Program-made: the position numbers and the translations under genes
Notes under the pieces: model-generated
Databases searched by the model: none
The model's input: the letters and a program-made list of their open reading frames with translations, nothing else
What the model was told of the DNA's origin: nothing
Shown: in pieces, positions 1-8,309 of the stretch
Layout of the letters: each line of letters starts with the position of its first letter
How positions within the stretch are numbered: position 1 is the stretch's first letter
Source of the DNA: Clostridiales bacterium Firm_14
Lineage (GTDB): Bacteria > Bacillota > Clostridia > Saccharofermentanales > Saccharofermentanaceae
Length of the DNA stretch: 64,000 bases
Assembly: GCA_001604135.1 (NCBI GenBank)
Contig: LVAT01000017.1
Location: 1 to 64,000 of the forward strand
Direction of reading: 5' to 3'

Positions 1-840
1 ACCGCGAAAGGCAAAACATATGACGAATGGAAAGCCGAACGCGAAGGAAAGTACACAATACGAGGCACGATCCGTGAAGATATCGATTATGCGATCCGAC
101 TCTCCAGTTCATGGAACGATTTTGCCGAAATGATGCATGAACTCGGATACGAGTTTAAGTTCTTCGGGAAGAATCATGAGCCGTTAAAATGTCCGGGATT
201 AAAACCGCCTGATGCAAAGGGTTATTTCAGATTCAGGAATCTCGGTCCTGATTATGATACTGATGCCATTTACAGAAGGATTATCAAGAACACATTAACT
301 CCGGGCATTCAGTTTCATCCTCAAAACAAGATCGATATCAAGGAGTGGGATCCTCCAGCGCAGAAATTAGCACCCAAGCCTCATTTGTTCAGATGGTACT
401 GTTTCAAACTATATACGTTTGTCAGCAGTCCGCGAAAACGGAAAGAACACATCTCTATGTATATCCGCGAAGATATCCGTAAGTTAGATCACTATATCGA
501 GATGTTGGATTTCATCTGCAAACACGAGGTGTACGACAAGCGGCCAATATCCGAAGTAAAAGCCGGGTATAACAAGCAGCTCGAAGCTTTGCAGGAAAAG
601 AAGAACGAACGATATTCATGGCTGAGATATCACGAGAAAAACGGGCATCAATCATTCGTCACCAGCCTCAAACGTGAAATAAAAGAGATCTCGCAAGAGA
701 TGGCAGATATCCGGCATGAACTCAAAATATGTGATGACTGCTACATATCGACCGATGAGGTGTTGGAACATGCCGAAAGACTTCAACAACAGCTTCAGTC
801 ACAACAAAAACAAAGAAGCCGTGGCGGTCGAGCAAGATAA
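1..840 (+). CDS. Relaxase/mobilization nuclease, C-terminal part (5' truncated by window edge)
   Basis: Frame 1 is open from base 1 (TAKGKTYDEWKAEREGKYTIRGTIREDIDYAIRLSSSWNDFAEMMHELGYEFKF...), typical of the C-terminal part of Firmicutes MobA/VirD2-like relaxases, followed by coiled-coil tail. Confidence 0.75.
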   Translation, partial: TAKGKTYDEWKAEREGKYTIRGTIREDIDYAIRLSSSWNDFAEMMHELGYEFKFFGKNHEPLKCPGLKPPDAKGYFRFRNLGPDYDTDAIYRRIIKNTLTPGIQFHPQNKIDIKEWDPPAQKLAPKPHLFRWYCFKLYTFVSSPRKRKEHISMYIREDIRKLDHYIEMLDFICKHEVYDKRPISEVKAGYNKQLEALQEKKNERYSWLRYHEKNGHQSFVTSLKREIKEISQEMADIRHELKICDDCYISTDEVLEHAERLQQQLQSQQKQRSRGGRAR

Positions 841-860
841 AACAAGGAGTTATCGTATAT

Positions 861-2018
861 ATGAAAAAACAATTTAAACCGCTTACGGTAGATACCGTAA
901 AGAATCTTGCTGAAAAGGAATTCGAAAGCATCGATCCCCTGATCGATCACTTTCTTCCGGGCAAAGGTTTATATCTTCTTTGCGGCAGCGCAAAAGTCGG
1001 TAAGTCATGGATGGCACTTCAAATTGCCTTGTGTATCAGCACAGGTATGAACCTTTGGAATTACGACACCAAAAAGAAAGATGTGTTATATCTCTGCCTA
1101 GAAGATGGCGAGAAAAGGCTGCAGGACCGCTTGTTCAGTATTGCTAATGAATGCCCAAAAGAATTAATGTATAGCACGGATGCTGCTCCAATCGGCGGCG
1201 GCCTGGAAGAACAACTTGAAGATGCGCTTAAAGATCATCCGGATATCGGTCTGTTCATCATAGACACACTTGCTGCTATCCGTTGCGAACAGAACAAAGC
1301 AGATATTAACACCAAGAATCCTTATCAGGGGGATTACAACACTATCAACCCTCTTCACAAGTTCTGTGAAGATCATAATGTCACGATCTTGCTTATTCAT
1401 CACACCCGCAAGATGAGATCGATTGACCCGTTCGATGATATCTTGGGTACTAATGGTCTGTTCGGAGCATCCGATGGTGCATTCATTATGCGCAAAGAAT
1501 CTTCTGATACGGATGTTAAACTTCATATTCGCAGCCGCGATATGGAAGAACGTGTTCTCACGATCAGATTCAACAGTACACTCAGCCACTGGGAACTTGT
1601 CAAAGAGAATACACCCATTGAAGATGCATTTCAGGCAGATGATGATCTCAGAAAAGCGCTCGATTACCTGAAAGAACACGAAGCCTTTCATGGCACTGCT
1701 ACGGAGTTCTGTAATCTGATAAAAGCCAGCAAAAAGCTGCAATCAATAAGCGGAAAACTCTGGAACAGAAAGAACGAGCTTGCAAAAATGGGATTCCGTT
1801 TTGCCAGAGAACACAAGCGTGACGGCACATATCTGAGCTTTGAAAAAATCGATCAATTCCCTCAGAAGACTCATAACACCGAAGAAGGAGGATGCTATCC
1901 GTTTGATCTCATACTCTGTGGCAACATAATCGAACTGAATCAACACTGTGGCAATAAAGCCGTCACATCATCACAGTCGTCACATATCATCTCATATTCA
2001 GAAAGGAACTTATCATGA
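861..2018 (+). CDS. AAA family ATPase, RepA/RecA-like helicase of a mobile element
   Basis: Walker A GSAKVGKSW, Walker B LFIIDTLAAI, LLIHHTRK; follows relaxase. Confidence 0.8.
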   Translation: MKKQFKPLTVDTVKNLAEKEFESIDPLIDHFLPGKGLYLLCGSAKVGKSWMALQIALCISTGMNLWNYDTKKKDVLYLCLEDGEKRLQDRLFSIANECPKELMYSTDAAPIGGGLEEQLEDALKDHPDIGLFIIDTLAAIRCEQNKADINTKNPYQGDYNTINPLHKFCEDHNVTILLIHHTRKMRSIDPFDDILGTNGLFGASDGAFIMRKESSDTDVKLHIRSRDMEERVLTIRFNSTLSHWELVKENTPIEDAFQADDDLRKALDYLKEHEAFHGTATEFCNLIKASKKLQSISGKLWNRKNELAKMGFRFAREHKRDGTYLSFEKIDQFPQKTHNTEEGGCYPFDLILCGNIIELNQHCGNKAVTSSQSSHIISYSERNLS

Positions 2019-2353
2019 AAGACAAAGATAACATCAACATCATTATTGACCAGCAGCTCACACCTGTAGTAAAAAGCGAGAACTGTGCAGCTTACCTGGC
2101 TGAAGTATTGAAGTCTGCTCCAGCTAAAGAAACCACCAAACATAACGAGACCAAAGAAGTCGACCTCAACCAGCTAAAAGAGAAAAAACTCTTGAGCGTC
2201 ACAGAGGCATCAAAGCTTTTCGGAATAGGAATGAACCGAATCAGAGAGCTTACTAATGACAAAGAATGTCCCTTTGTCATCTGGATTGGATCTCACAGAA
2301 GAATCAAGAGAGAAGAATTCGATAAATTCCTCAAAGGGCGTCAGTCCGCCTGA
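2015..2353 (+). CDS. Excisionase-family / helix-turn-helix DNA-binding protein
   Basis: LLSVTEASKLFGIGMNRIRELTNDKECPFVIWIGSHRRIKREEFDKFL matches Tn916 Xis-like wHTH pattern; overlaps upstream stop (ATGA). Confidence 0.8.
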   Translation: MKDKDNINIIIDQQLTPVVKSENCAAYLAEVLKSAPAKETTKHNETKEVDLNQLKEKKLLSVTEASKLFGIGMNRIRELTNDKECPFVIWIGSHRRIKREEFDKFLKGRQSA

Positions 2354-2377
2354 CAAAAAGATGTTTTTTCAGCAGGT

Positions 2378-2395
2378 GTTACCAAATTGTTACCA
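2378..2395. repeat. GTTACCA direct repeat, two copies with 11-bp period
   Basis: gttaccaaattgttacca between xis and tRNA. Confidence 0.6.
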
Positions 2396-2440
2396 TTTTC
2401 GCGATTTTTGCCCTTTTTGAGGTCTCGAGACTAAAAAAGA

Positions 2441-2474
2441 AAAACCCTTGAAACGCAATGTTTTCAAGGGTTTT
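2441..2474 (-). terminator. Intrinsic terminator of tRNA-Thr, possibly bidirectional
   Basis: aaaacccttgaaa-N8-tttcaagggtttt followed by U-rich tract on minus strand. Confidence 0.8.
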
Positions 2475-2479
2475 GGTCT

Positions 2480-2555
2480 TGGAGCCATTTGTGGGACTCG
2501 AACCCACGACCTGCTGATTACAAATCAGCTGCTCTACCAACTGAGCTAAGATGGC
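2480..2555 (-). tRNA. tRNA-Thr (anticodon UGU), CCA encoded
   Basis: GCCATCTTAGCTCAGTTGGTAGAGCAGCTGATTTGTAATCAGCAGGTCGTGGGTTCGAGTCCCACAAATGGCTCCA; D, anticodon and T arms all fold; loop TTTGTAA. Confidence 0.95.
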
Positions 2556-2572
2556 GTCCTTTAGCACGGAAG

Positions 2573-2601
2573 ATTATAACTAATCGTTTATTCAAAGTCA
2601 A
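2573..2601 (-). promoter_or_regulatory. Sigma70-type promoter of tRNA-Thr
   Basis: TTGACT - 17 bp - TATAAT on minus strand, just upstream of tRNA 5' end. Confidence 0.8.
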
Positions 2602-2701
2602 ATACGAATTTTACTTTTTTTAACAGATTTTTATTTTTTCGCGTAATGAGAGCAAAACTATTGGGGTATAATTGCTATATAAGGTCTTTTCGGGGGTTTT
2701 T

Positions 2702-3661
2702 ATGGCGATAATAACTATCTCAAGACAGAACGGGAGTCTCGGAGATGAGATTGCCGATGCTCTTGCTTCACGCCTCGGAACGATCGTCGTATCGCGCAAG
2801 TACGCGCTTGATAATTTCTTCGGTGAGATTAATCCAGGTACTTTGGACAGACTTAATGAGAGTGCCAAGTTCTTCGACCTGACCCTTCCCGGCAGCGACA
2901 GGACTTATGCTGATATTCTGGTCGAGCGTATCCGCGCCCTTGCGTCAGAATCCAAAGATAAGGACCTCATAATACTCGGCATGGGCGGAAGCGTTCTGCT
3001 CTCCGGGTTCCCCGGTGCCATTCACGTCAGAGTTACAGCAAGTGAGACGACAAGGCTCAATACGATCGCGAAGAAATACCGCATTACTACGGACGAGGCC
3101 AGCGAAGTCCTCGATATCGGTGACCGCAAGCACAGGAAGTTCGTAAGGACCGTTTACGGCAAGGATATTACTTCTCCCGAGCAGTTCGACCTTATCCTTA
3201 ACACAGACCGTTTAAGCGTTGACGAGTGCGTTGACGCTATCGCAGAGCTTGCAAGAAAGCACGATCTCAGGGTCAAACTCTCAGAATCCAACGATTCTTC
3301 CAACACTATCGATCACCAGACAAGAAATATCGCTTTCAAGAATGAGACCGAAGAGGAATTTGCGAGGATCTTGAGCCTTTATAACATCGAGTGGCTCTAT
3401 GAACCCAAGACGTTCCCGGTCGAATGGGATGCCGAAGGCAATGTCACGATGGCGATCTCCCCTGATTTCTATCTGCCGAAGTTCAATCTCTACCTTGAGC
3501 TTACGACGATGGACCAGCGTTATGTTACGAAGAAGAATAAGAAGATGCGTCTTGTAAAAGAGCTCTATCCCGGTACGAATATCCGTATCGTTTATAAGAA
3601 AGATTTCAACGAACTAGTCGACCGCCTGAAGATGTTCGGCGGTGTTGGCGATAATTCTTAA
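2702..3661 (+). CDS. Cytidylate kinase-like protein with C-terminal PD-(D/E)XK nuclease-like domain
   Basis: N-term MAIITISRQNGSLGDEIADALASRLG...HVRVTASETTR...FDLILNTDRL (cytidylate kinase-like); C-term SPDFYLPKFNLYLELTTMDQRYVTKKNKKMRLVKELYPGTNIRIVYKKDF (restriction-endonuclease-like). Confidence 0.65.
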   Translation: MAIITISRQNGSLGDEIADALASRLGTIVVSRKYALDNFFGEINPGTLDRLNESAKFFDLTLPGSDRTYADILVERIRALASESKDKDLIILGMGGSVLLSGFPGAIHVRVTASETTRLNTIAKKYRITTDEASEVLDIGDRKHRKFVRTVYGKDITSPEQFDLILNTDRLSVDECVDAIAELARKHDLRVKLSESNDSSNTIDHQTRNIAFKNETEEEFARILSLYNIEWLYEPKTFPVEWDAEGNVTMAISPDFYLPKFNLYLELTTMDQRYVTKKNKKMRLVKELYPGTNIRIVYKKDFNELVDRLKMFGGVGDNS

Positions 3662-3673
3662 GGAGGTCATTAA

Positions 3674-4219
3674 GTGGCTAATCTCGAAGAAGCTCTTAAT
3701 ACCGAGCGTGTTGTTTACAGCGAAGAAACCATCCAGAACAGGATAAAGGAATTAGGCAGACAAATCACCGAAGACTACAAGGATAAGGAACTCATCGTCA
3801 TCGGCGTAATCAAGGGTTCTCTTTATTTCCTGTCCGACCTTACCAGAGCTATCGATCTTCCAATCAAGATCGATATGGTCGGCTTCTCGAGCATTCCTGA
3901 CACGACCTCGAAAACAGGAATCGTCCGCATCACCAAGGATATCGACATCGATATCACTGACAAGCACGTTCTTGTAGTTGAAGATGTAATTAGGACAGGT
4001 CTTACAACTGCTTATATCATCCAAAATCTCGAAATGAAAAAGCCTAAGGACATCACGCTTTGTTCGATGCTCCTTAACCCTGACAGGCTCTTAATGACGA
4101 TACCGGTCAAATACTACGGCTTTGAGATCAACGACCAGTGGCTTGCAGGTTACGGCCTTGACCGAAACGAGATAGGCAGAAATCTTCCTTATATCGCTCA
4201 GATACCTAAGCAGAAATAA
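3674..4219 (+). CDS. hpt: Hypoxanthine phosphoribosyltransferase (GTG start)
   Basis: VVEDVIRTGLT PRPP-binding motif; full-length PRTase homology. Confidence 0.9.
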   Translation: MANLEEALNTERVVYSEETIQNRIKELGRQITEDYKDKELIVIGVIKGSLYFLSDLTRAIDLPIKIDMVGFSSIPDTTSKTGIVRITKDIDIDITDKHVLVVEDVIRTGLTTAYIIQNLEMKKPKDITLCSMLLNPDRLLMTIPVKYYGFEINDQWLAGYGLDRNEIGRNLPYIAQIPKQK

Positions 4220-4229
4220 AAACTTAAGC

Positions 4230-4965
4230 AAAAGAAAAATCCCGATGACCTAGATCATCGGGATTTCCTTTCGCTCCAACGAACCAAATTAGATTACTTA
4301 CAAAGATCACGCATTCACGCTCATCTTCTTACCGCTCTTCCGTCCTACCAAAAGGCCCTTTCCTAACCACTACCCGAGCTTTATGTGATATCGTTACAAC
4401 TAATCGATTGCTGCAACCCTCAATCACACCGTGCATCTCATGTCTCCATTCACCGAACACTACGCTATTCGATTGTGGTCTGCTCCCTCCACCTTGCGGT
4501 ATCGCTTGCAGTTCGACAGCCTATCCGGCTACTCGGTTTGCACGAACCGGTGTAACATCCGCTGCGGCTCCGGTTCTTTCCTGTCGATGGTGACATCTCA
4601 CCTACTCGCGGTCCCGAATACCGAATCAACTAATTGTTACAACCTGTGGCTTGCATGACTACGTCACCTTCAACCACTCGCTCGTCACTCCCTCAGTTCT
4701 CGTCTCGGACTTTGTATCAACCTTCGATTGTTGTCTCCGGCTTCGTTTCTTCGGCTTCGCCATAAGTTCTTTCCAACTCTGGTTCTTCCCTGCGCCTGCT
4801 CGACAATTGCTTCGGGCGGCCTCCCTCGGATCTGGAAGTTATCGCTTCCGTATTCCTTGGAGCTAGCCTAATAATACTTGCTGGCTATGGAGTTCGCAAT
4901 ATTGCAGAAGATACCAAATGAAAATCATTTGGTTGTGCAATCTGCACAATACTTGGTATATCAAA
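4230..4965 (-). ncRNA. Candidate large structured noncoding RNA (~730 nt), class unknown
   Basis: No plausible CDS on either strand, minus strand purine-rich, many local hairpins (e.g. CGGTT-tgcacg-AACCG, GGTGA-catc-TCACC, GGAAG-ttatcg-CTTCC, TTGTGCA-atc-TGCACAA as read on +), ends in a minus-strand intrinsic terminator. Confidence 0.6.
4238..4265 (-). terminator. Intrinsic terminator (U-tract on minus strand; may also serve hpt)
   Basis: aatcccgatga-cctaga-tcatcgggatt; minus-strand continuation TTTCTTTTGCTT. Confidence 0.8.
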
Positions 4966-5028
4966 GTGTTGCCATTTTATGAAGAATGGCTTAAAAGCAT
5001 TGATTTATATGATATTTGGATTACAAAC

Positions 5029-5526
5029 TCAGAAAAGATCTGAAACTGAATTTATGCCTGCTTTGGCAAGCAAACTGATGACCAGCATGATAATTCCGGC
5101 CATAAGAACTCCAAGAACAACAGCCTTAGTCGTCTTCTTCGCATCGAAGTCGAGCATGGAAGCTGCAAGCGTTCCTGTCCAGGCGCCTGTGCCGGGGAGC
5201 GGGATTCCTACGAAAAGCATAAGCGCAATAAAAGCACCGTTCTTCTTTGACTTGGCTGTAAGCTTTTGTCCGGCCTTCTCGCCTTTCTGGAGGAACCACT
5301 TAAAGATTCCGCTTCCGTGCTTGAGCTTGGAACCCCAGATGAGGACTTTTCTGGCGAACAGATATATAAAAGGAACAGGGATCATGTTGCCGACGACGCA
5401 GACTGCAAGAGTTATATATTCATTCAATCCGAAATATGTGACTCCAATCGGAACAGCTCCACGGAGCTCGATTATCGGAACCATAGAAATAAAAAAGACC
5501 AGAATGTACTTAACTATTGTCGGCAT
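5029..5526 (-). CDS. Small multidrug export protein family (COG2426) membrane protein
   Basis: MVPIIELRGAVPIGVTYFG...GIPLPGTGAWTGTLAASML motifs. Confidence 0.85.
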   Translation of the reverse strand: MPTIVKYILVFFISMVPIIELRGAVPIGVTYFGLNEYITLAVCVVGNMIPVPFIYLFARKVLIWGSKLKHGSGIFKWFLQKGEKAGQKLTAKSKKNGAFIALMLFVGIPLPGTGAWTGTLAASMLDFDAKKTTKAVVLGVLMAGIIMLVISLLAKAGINSVSDLF

Positions 5527-5586
5527 ATACGTCCCTCCACACCGCAATAATTTAACACATAACGGTCAAAAAAACCAAATAATTGA

Positions 5587-5958
5587 TCAGATGACTTTAT
5601 TCTTATTAAGATAAGACCTTATCTCATCTCTCATGTGATACATTTTCTGCACACTGTTCTCGAGAAAATAGTAGTGCATTACATATCCGATCGTAAGGCC
5701 GAAGAATATCAGTACCAGGAGTATTCCAGCGATAAGGAATTCAGAAGGAAGCACGAACAGGCAGAAGATCTCGAAGAGAAGCCAGGACGCGAAAGCCAGC
5801 GTTACCATGAGGTGGATAAGTCTCTCGTGCTGGAAATAAGAGATCTTTGTCTCAAACTCGGAGAGCATCTCCTTTGTCTTTTCATAAGGAGCATTCTTCA
5901 TCTCTTCATCAATATATTTCTGTACGGCATTCATCGTCACTAAAACATATTTCTTCAT
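5587..5958 (-). CDS. Hypothetical membrane protein
   Basis: ORF between neighbours on same strand, two predicted TM helices. Confidence 0.6.
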   Translation of the reverse strand: MKKYVLVTMNAVQKYIDEEMKNAPYEKTKEMLSEFETKISYFQHERLIHLMVTLAFASWLLFEIFCLFVLPSEFLIAGILLVLIFFGLTIGYVMHYYFLENSVQKMYHMRDEIRSYLNKNKVI

Positions 5959-6824
5959 GAGAAGAACCTCCGGTTGATGTAATTTATTACCGCTCTCTTA
6001 TTCATCGTCCATACCGGAGCTATCAGGATCTTCTTGGGCCCGTCTCCGGTAAACCTGTGGACGACAGCATTTTCAGGCAAAAGCTTTAATGCATCTTCCA
6101 CAATATCAAAATACTCTTCCATTCCGAGTATCTCAACTTTATTTTCACGGTAAAGCTTTTCTAAAGGCGTATTTTCGAGCACATAAAGACACGTGAATTT
6201 ATAACCGTCACTGCCTGAATCCACAGCAAGTTTTACCGTGTCCATCATCATCTCACGCGTCTCGCCGGGAAGGCCGAAAATAATATGCGTAATGACATTT
6301 GCTCCAATGTCCTTAAGTTTTATTACTGCTTCCGTATATTCTTCCGTCAAATAACAGCGGTTAATAAGTTCCGCCGTTTCATCACTTGCTGTCTGAAGTC
6401 CGAGCTCCACAAAGAGAGGCATCTTCTTCGCCTGACGGAAAAGCACTTCCATTATTGCAGAACTCAGACAGTCGGGCCTTGTCGCTATGGATACAGCTTC
6501 AATACCTTGTACCGAAGAAGCTTCAGAAAGAACCTTTGCGAGAAATTCGGGTTCACAGTATGTGTTAGTAAAACTTTGAAAATATGCTATATATCCGGCA
6601 TCGGAACCGGCCTTATGCCTGACCTGGTCCATAGCCTCGTAAATCTGATTTTTGACTGAATAACCCGAGGCTGCAAACTCGCCGGAACCGCCTTCAGAGC
6701 AGAAGATGCATCCGCCCGTGCCTTTGCTCCCGTCTCTGTTGGGACAGGTAACATTAAGAGATATCGAAGCTTTGTACATCTTGTGACCGAATGTCTCGCG
6801 GAAATACCGGTTCGCGGTGATCAT
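5955..6824 (-). CDS. TIGR01212-type radical SAM protein (YhcC-like)
   Basis: CPNRDGSKGTGGCIFC cluster motif, YFQSFTNTY. Confidence 0.9.
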   Translation of the reverse strand: MITANRYFRETFGHKMYKASISLNVTCPNRDGSKGTGGCIFCSEGGSGEFAASGYSVKNQIYEAMDQVRHKAGSDAGYIAYFQSFTNTYCEPEFLAKVLSEASSVQGIEAVSIATRPDCLSSAIMEVLFRQAKKMPLFVELGLQTASDETAELINRCYLTEEYTEAVIKLKDIGANVITHIIFGLPGETREMMMDTVKLAVDSGSDGYKFTCLYVLENTPLEKLYRENKVEILGMEEYFDIVEDALKLLPENAVVHRFTGDGPKKILIAPVWTMNKRAVINYINRRFFS

Positions 6825-8068
6825 CAGAATTCGTCCTCCGGATGGAATGGATCCATTACTATCTTAGCAGCTTTATTCTCTTTTGACGCGGATTCCGCTT
6901 CGGCGGCACTCTTTATCACGCTCGTTCCGTAGCGCCTGTTAATGTCATCGATCGCTTTATTGAGCTTCTCATCGCGTTCGCTCTTTTTGGCTTCTGTGAA
7001 GAGTGATAACTGCTCGCCGCAGTCCGGCCTTACGAGCTTGGTGCATCTTACACCGATGCTCCTGACGCCTTTGTTCCAGTCGTAAGAACCCTTGAAAAGG
7101 TCTCTCGCGGCTTTGTAAATGTCTTTCGCATCATCGGTCGCCCTATATAAGATCCCCTGCTTTTCATAGATACCGAGATCCCTGTCCCTTACGGTTATCT
7201 GGACGACGGTACCCTTCAGACCGTGTTTGCGAAGTCTCTCGGCAACGCTCTCGGAAAGCATGTGGAGAGTCCTCTCGATCTGCCTGTCAGATGTCATGTC
7301 CTCTGCTGTCGTGGTGGAATTCCCTACTGATTTGGGAATGCGCTTATAACCGGACACCGCTACCGGTGCATCGTCCAATCCGTTTGCATATTCCCACAAA
7401 GCCACGCCGGCCTTCCCCAGGTAACGGCTTATGAATTCGCCGTCAGTCTTCGCGAGGTCGCCTATGGTCTTCACGTTGATCTTGGAGAGCTTGTCTGTTG
7501 TGTGACGTCCTACGAAAAGAAGGTCTGATACCGGCATTGGCCAGATCTTCTCCTGCCAGTTCGCATCGGTAAAGACCGTCGTCGCATCAGGCTTCTTATA
7601 GTCGCTTCCGAGCTTTGCAAAGACCTTGTTAAAGCTAATGCCGACAGAACAAGTGAGCTTGAACTCGTCCTTAACGCGGTTCCTTATCTCAAGAGCGATC
7701 TGTTCTGCCTCATCGTAATCCGCGGCGATGCCGGTCATGTCGAGCCAGCACTCATCAAGGCCGAACGGCTCGACCTTGTCCGTATATTCCGAATACATCT
7801 CGCGGAGCTTCTTGGAATAGAATTCGTATTTCTCATGATGCGCATCGACGAGCACCAGATCAGGACATTTTGCCTTAGCCTGCCAGATGGCTTCGGCGGT
7901 CTTGATGCCGTATTTCTTGGCAGGTTCGTTCTTGGCAAGGATTATTCCGTGCCTGACCTTCGCATCGCCCGCAACGGCCATCGGAACGTTCCTGAGCTCC
8001 GGTCTGGAGATCATCTCGACTGATGCGAAATAGCAGTTCTGATCAATGTGAAAAATGATACGTTTCAT
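6824..8068 (-). CDS. dinB: DNA polymerase IV (Y-family)
   Basis: IIFHIDQNCYFASVE, GLDECWLDMT, CSVGISFNKVFAKLGSDYKKPDA. Confidence 0.92.
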   Translation of the reverse strand: MKRIIFHIDQNCYFASVEMISRPELRNVPMAVAGDAKVRHGIILAKNEPAKKYGIKTAEAIWQAKAKCPDLVLVDAHHEKYEFYSKKLREMYSEYTDKVEPFGLDECWLDMTGIAADYDEAEQIALEIRNRVKDEFKLTCSVGISFNKVFAKLGSDYKKPDATTVFTDANWQEKIWPMPVSDLLFVGRHTTDKLSKINVKTIGDLAKTDGEFISRYLGKAGVALWEYANGLDDAPVAVSGYKRIPKSVGNSTTTAEDMTSDRQIERTLHMLSESVAERLRKHGLKGTVVQITVRDRDLGIYEKQGILYRATDDAKDIYKAARDLFKGSYDWNKGVRSIGVRCTKLVRPDCGEQLSLFTEAKKSERDEKLNKAIDDINRRYGTSVIKSAAEAESASKENKAAKIVMDPFHPEDEF

Positions 8069-8216
8069 GGCATTTATGGTACCACAAACCGAACATATTT
8101 TCTATATTCTGCGCACTTGCACTTAAAATTGTCAAATATTATCTGTAACTTATTGCAATTGACTATATAAAATCACTTTGACGTGTTGTATACTATACTA
8201 GTGAAAAATCAAAAAA

Positions 8217-8269
8217 TCACAATTATGTAAAACAGCAATCCGGTGTCTCGCTATTGCAGATAATTGTGA
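8217..8269 (+). promoter_or_regulatory. Nested inverted repeats in the leader of the response regulator gene
   Basis: TCACAATTAT...ATAATTGTGA (10 bp) enclosing GCAAT...ATTGC, ~40 bp upstream of start. Confidence 0.6.
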
Positions 8270-8309
8270 TCAGAAGAAGGAAAAAATAATAACTGGGGAG
8301 GATTTTTTA

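Larger units (their letters stand above)
1..2480. mobile_element. Right end of an integrative/mobilizable element inserted at tRNA-Thr 3' end (left end outside window)
   Basis: Relaxase + AAA/Rep + Xis cassette ending next to the tRNA 3' end; no integrase in the visible part. Confidence 0.65.

Noticed and set aside
2379-2567. 62-aa minus-strand ORF LAQLVEQLICNQQVVGSSPTNGS
   Set aside because: Classic spurious translation of a tRNA gene.
4408-4866. Three plus-strand ORFs (61, 75 and 71 aa)
   Set aside because: Overlapping frames, no recognizable domain, composition explained by the structured region on the opposite strand.
4230-4965. Interpretation as RNase P RNA, tmRNA, SRP RNA or group II intron
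   Set aside because: Hallmark motifs of these RNAs were not found by eye and there is no intron-encoded protein.
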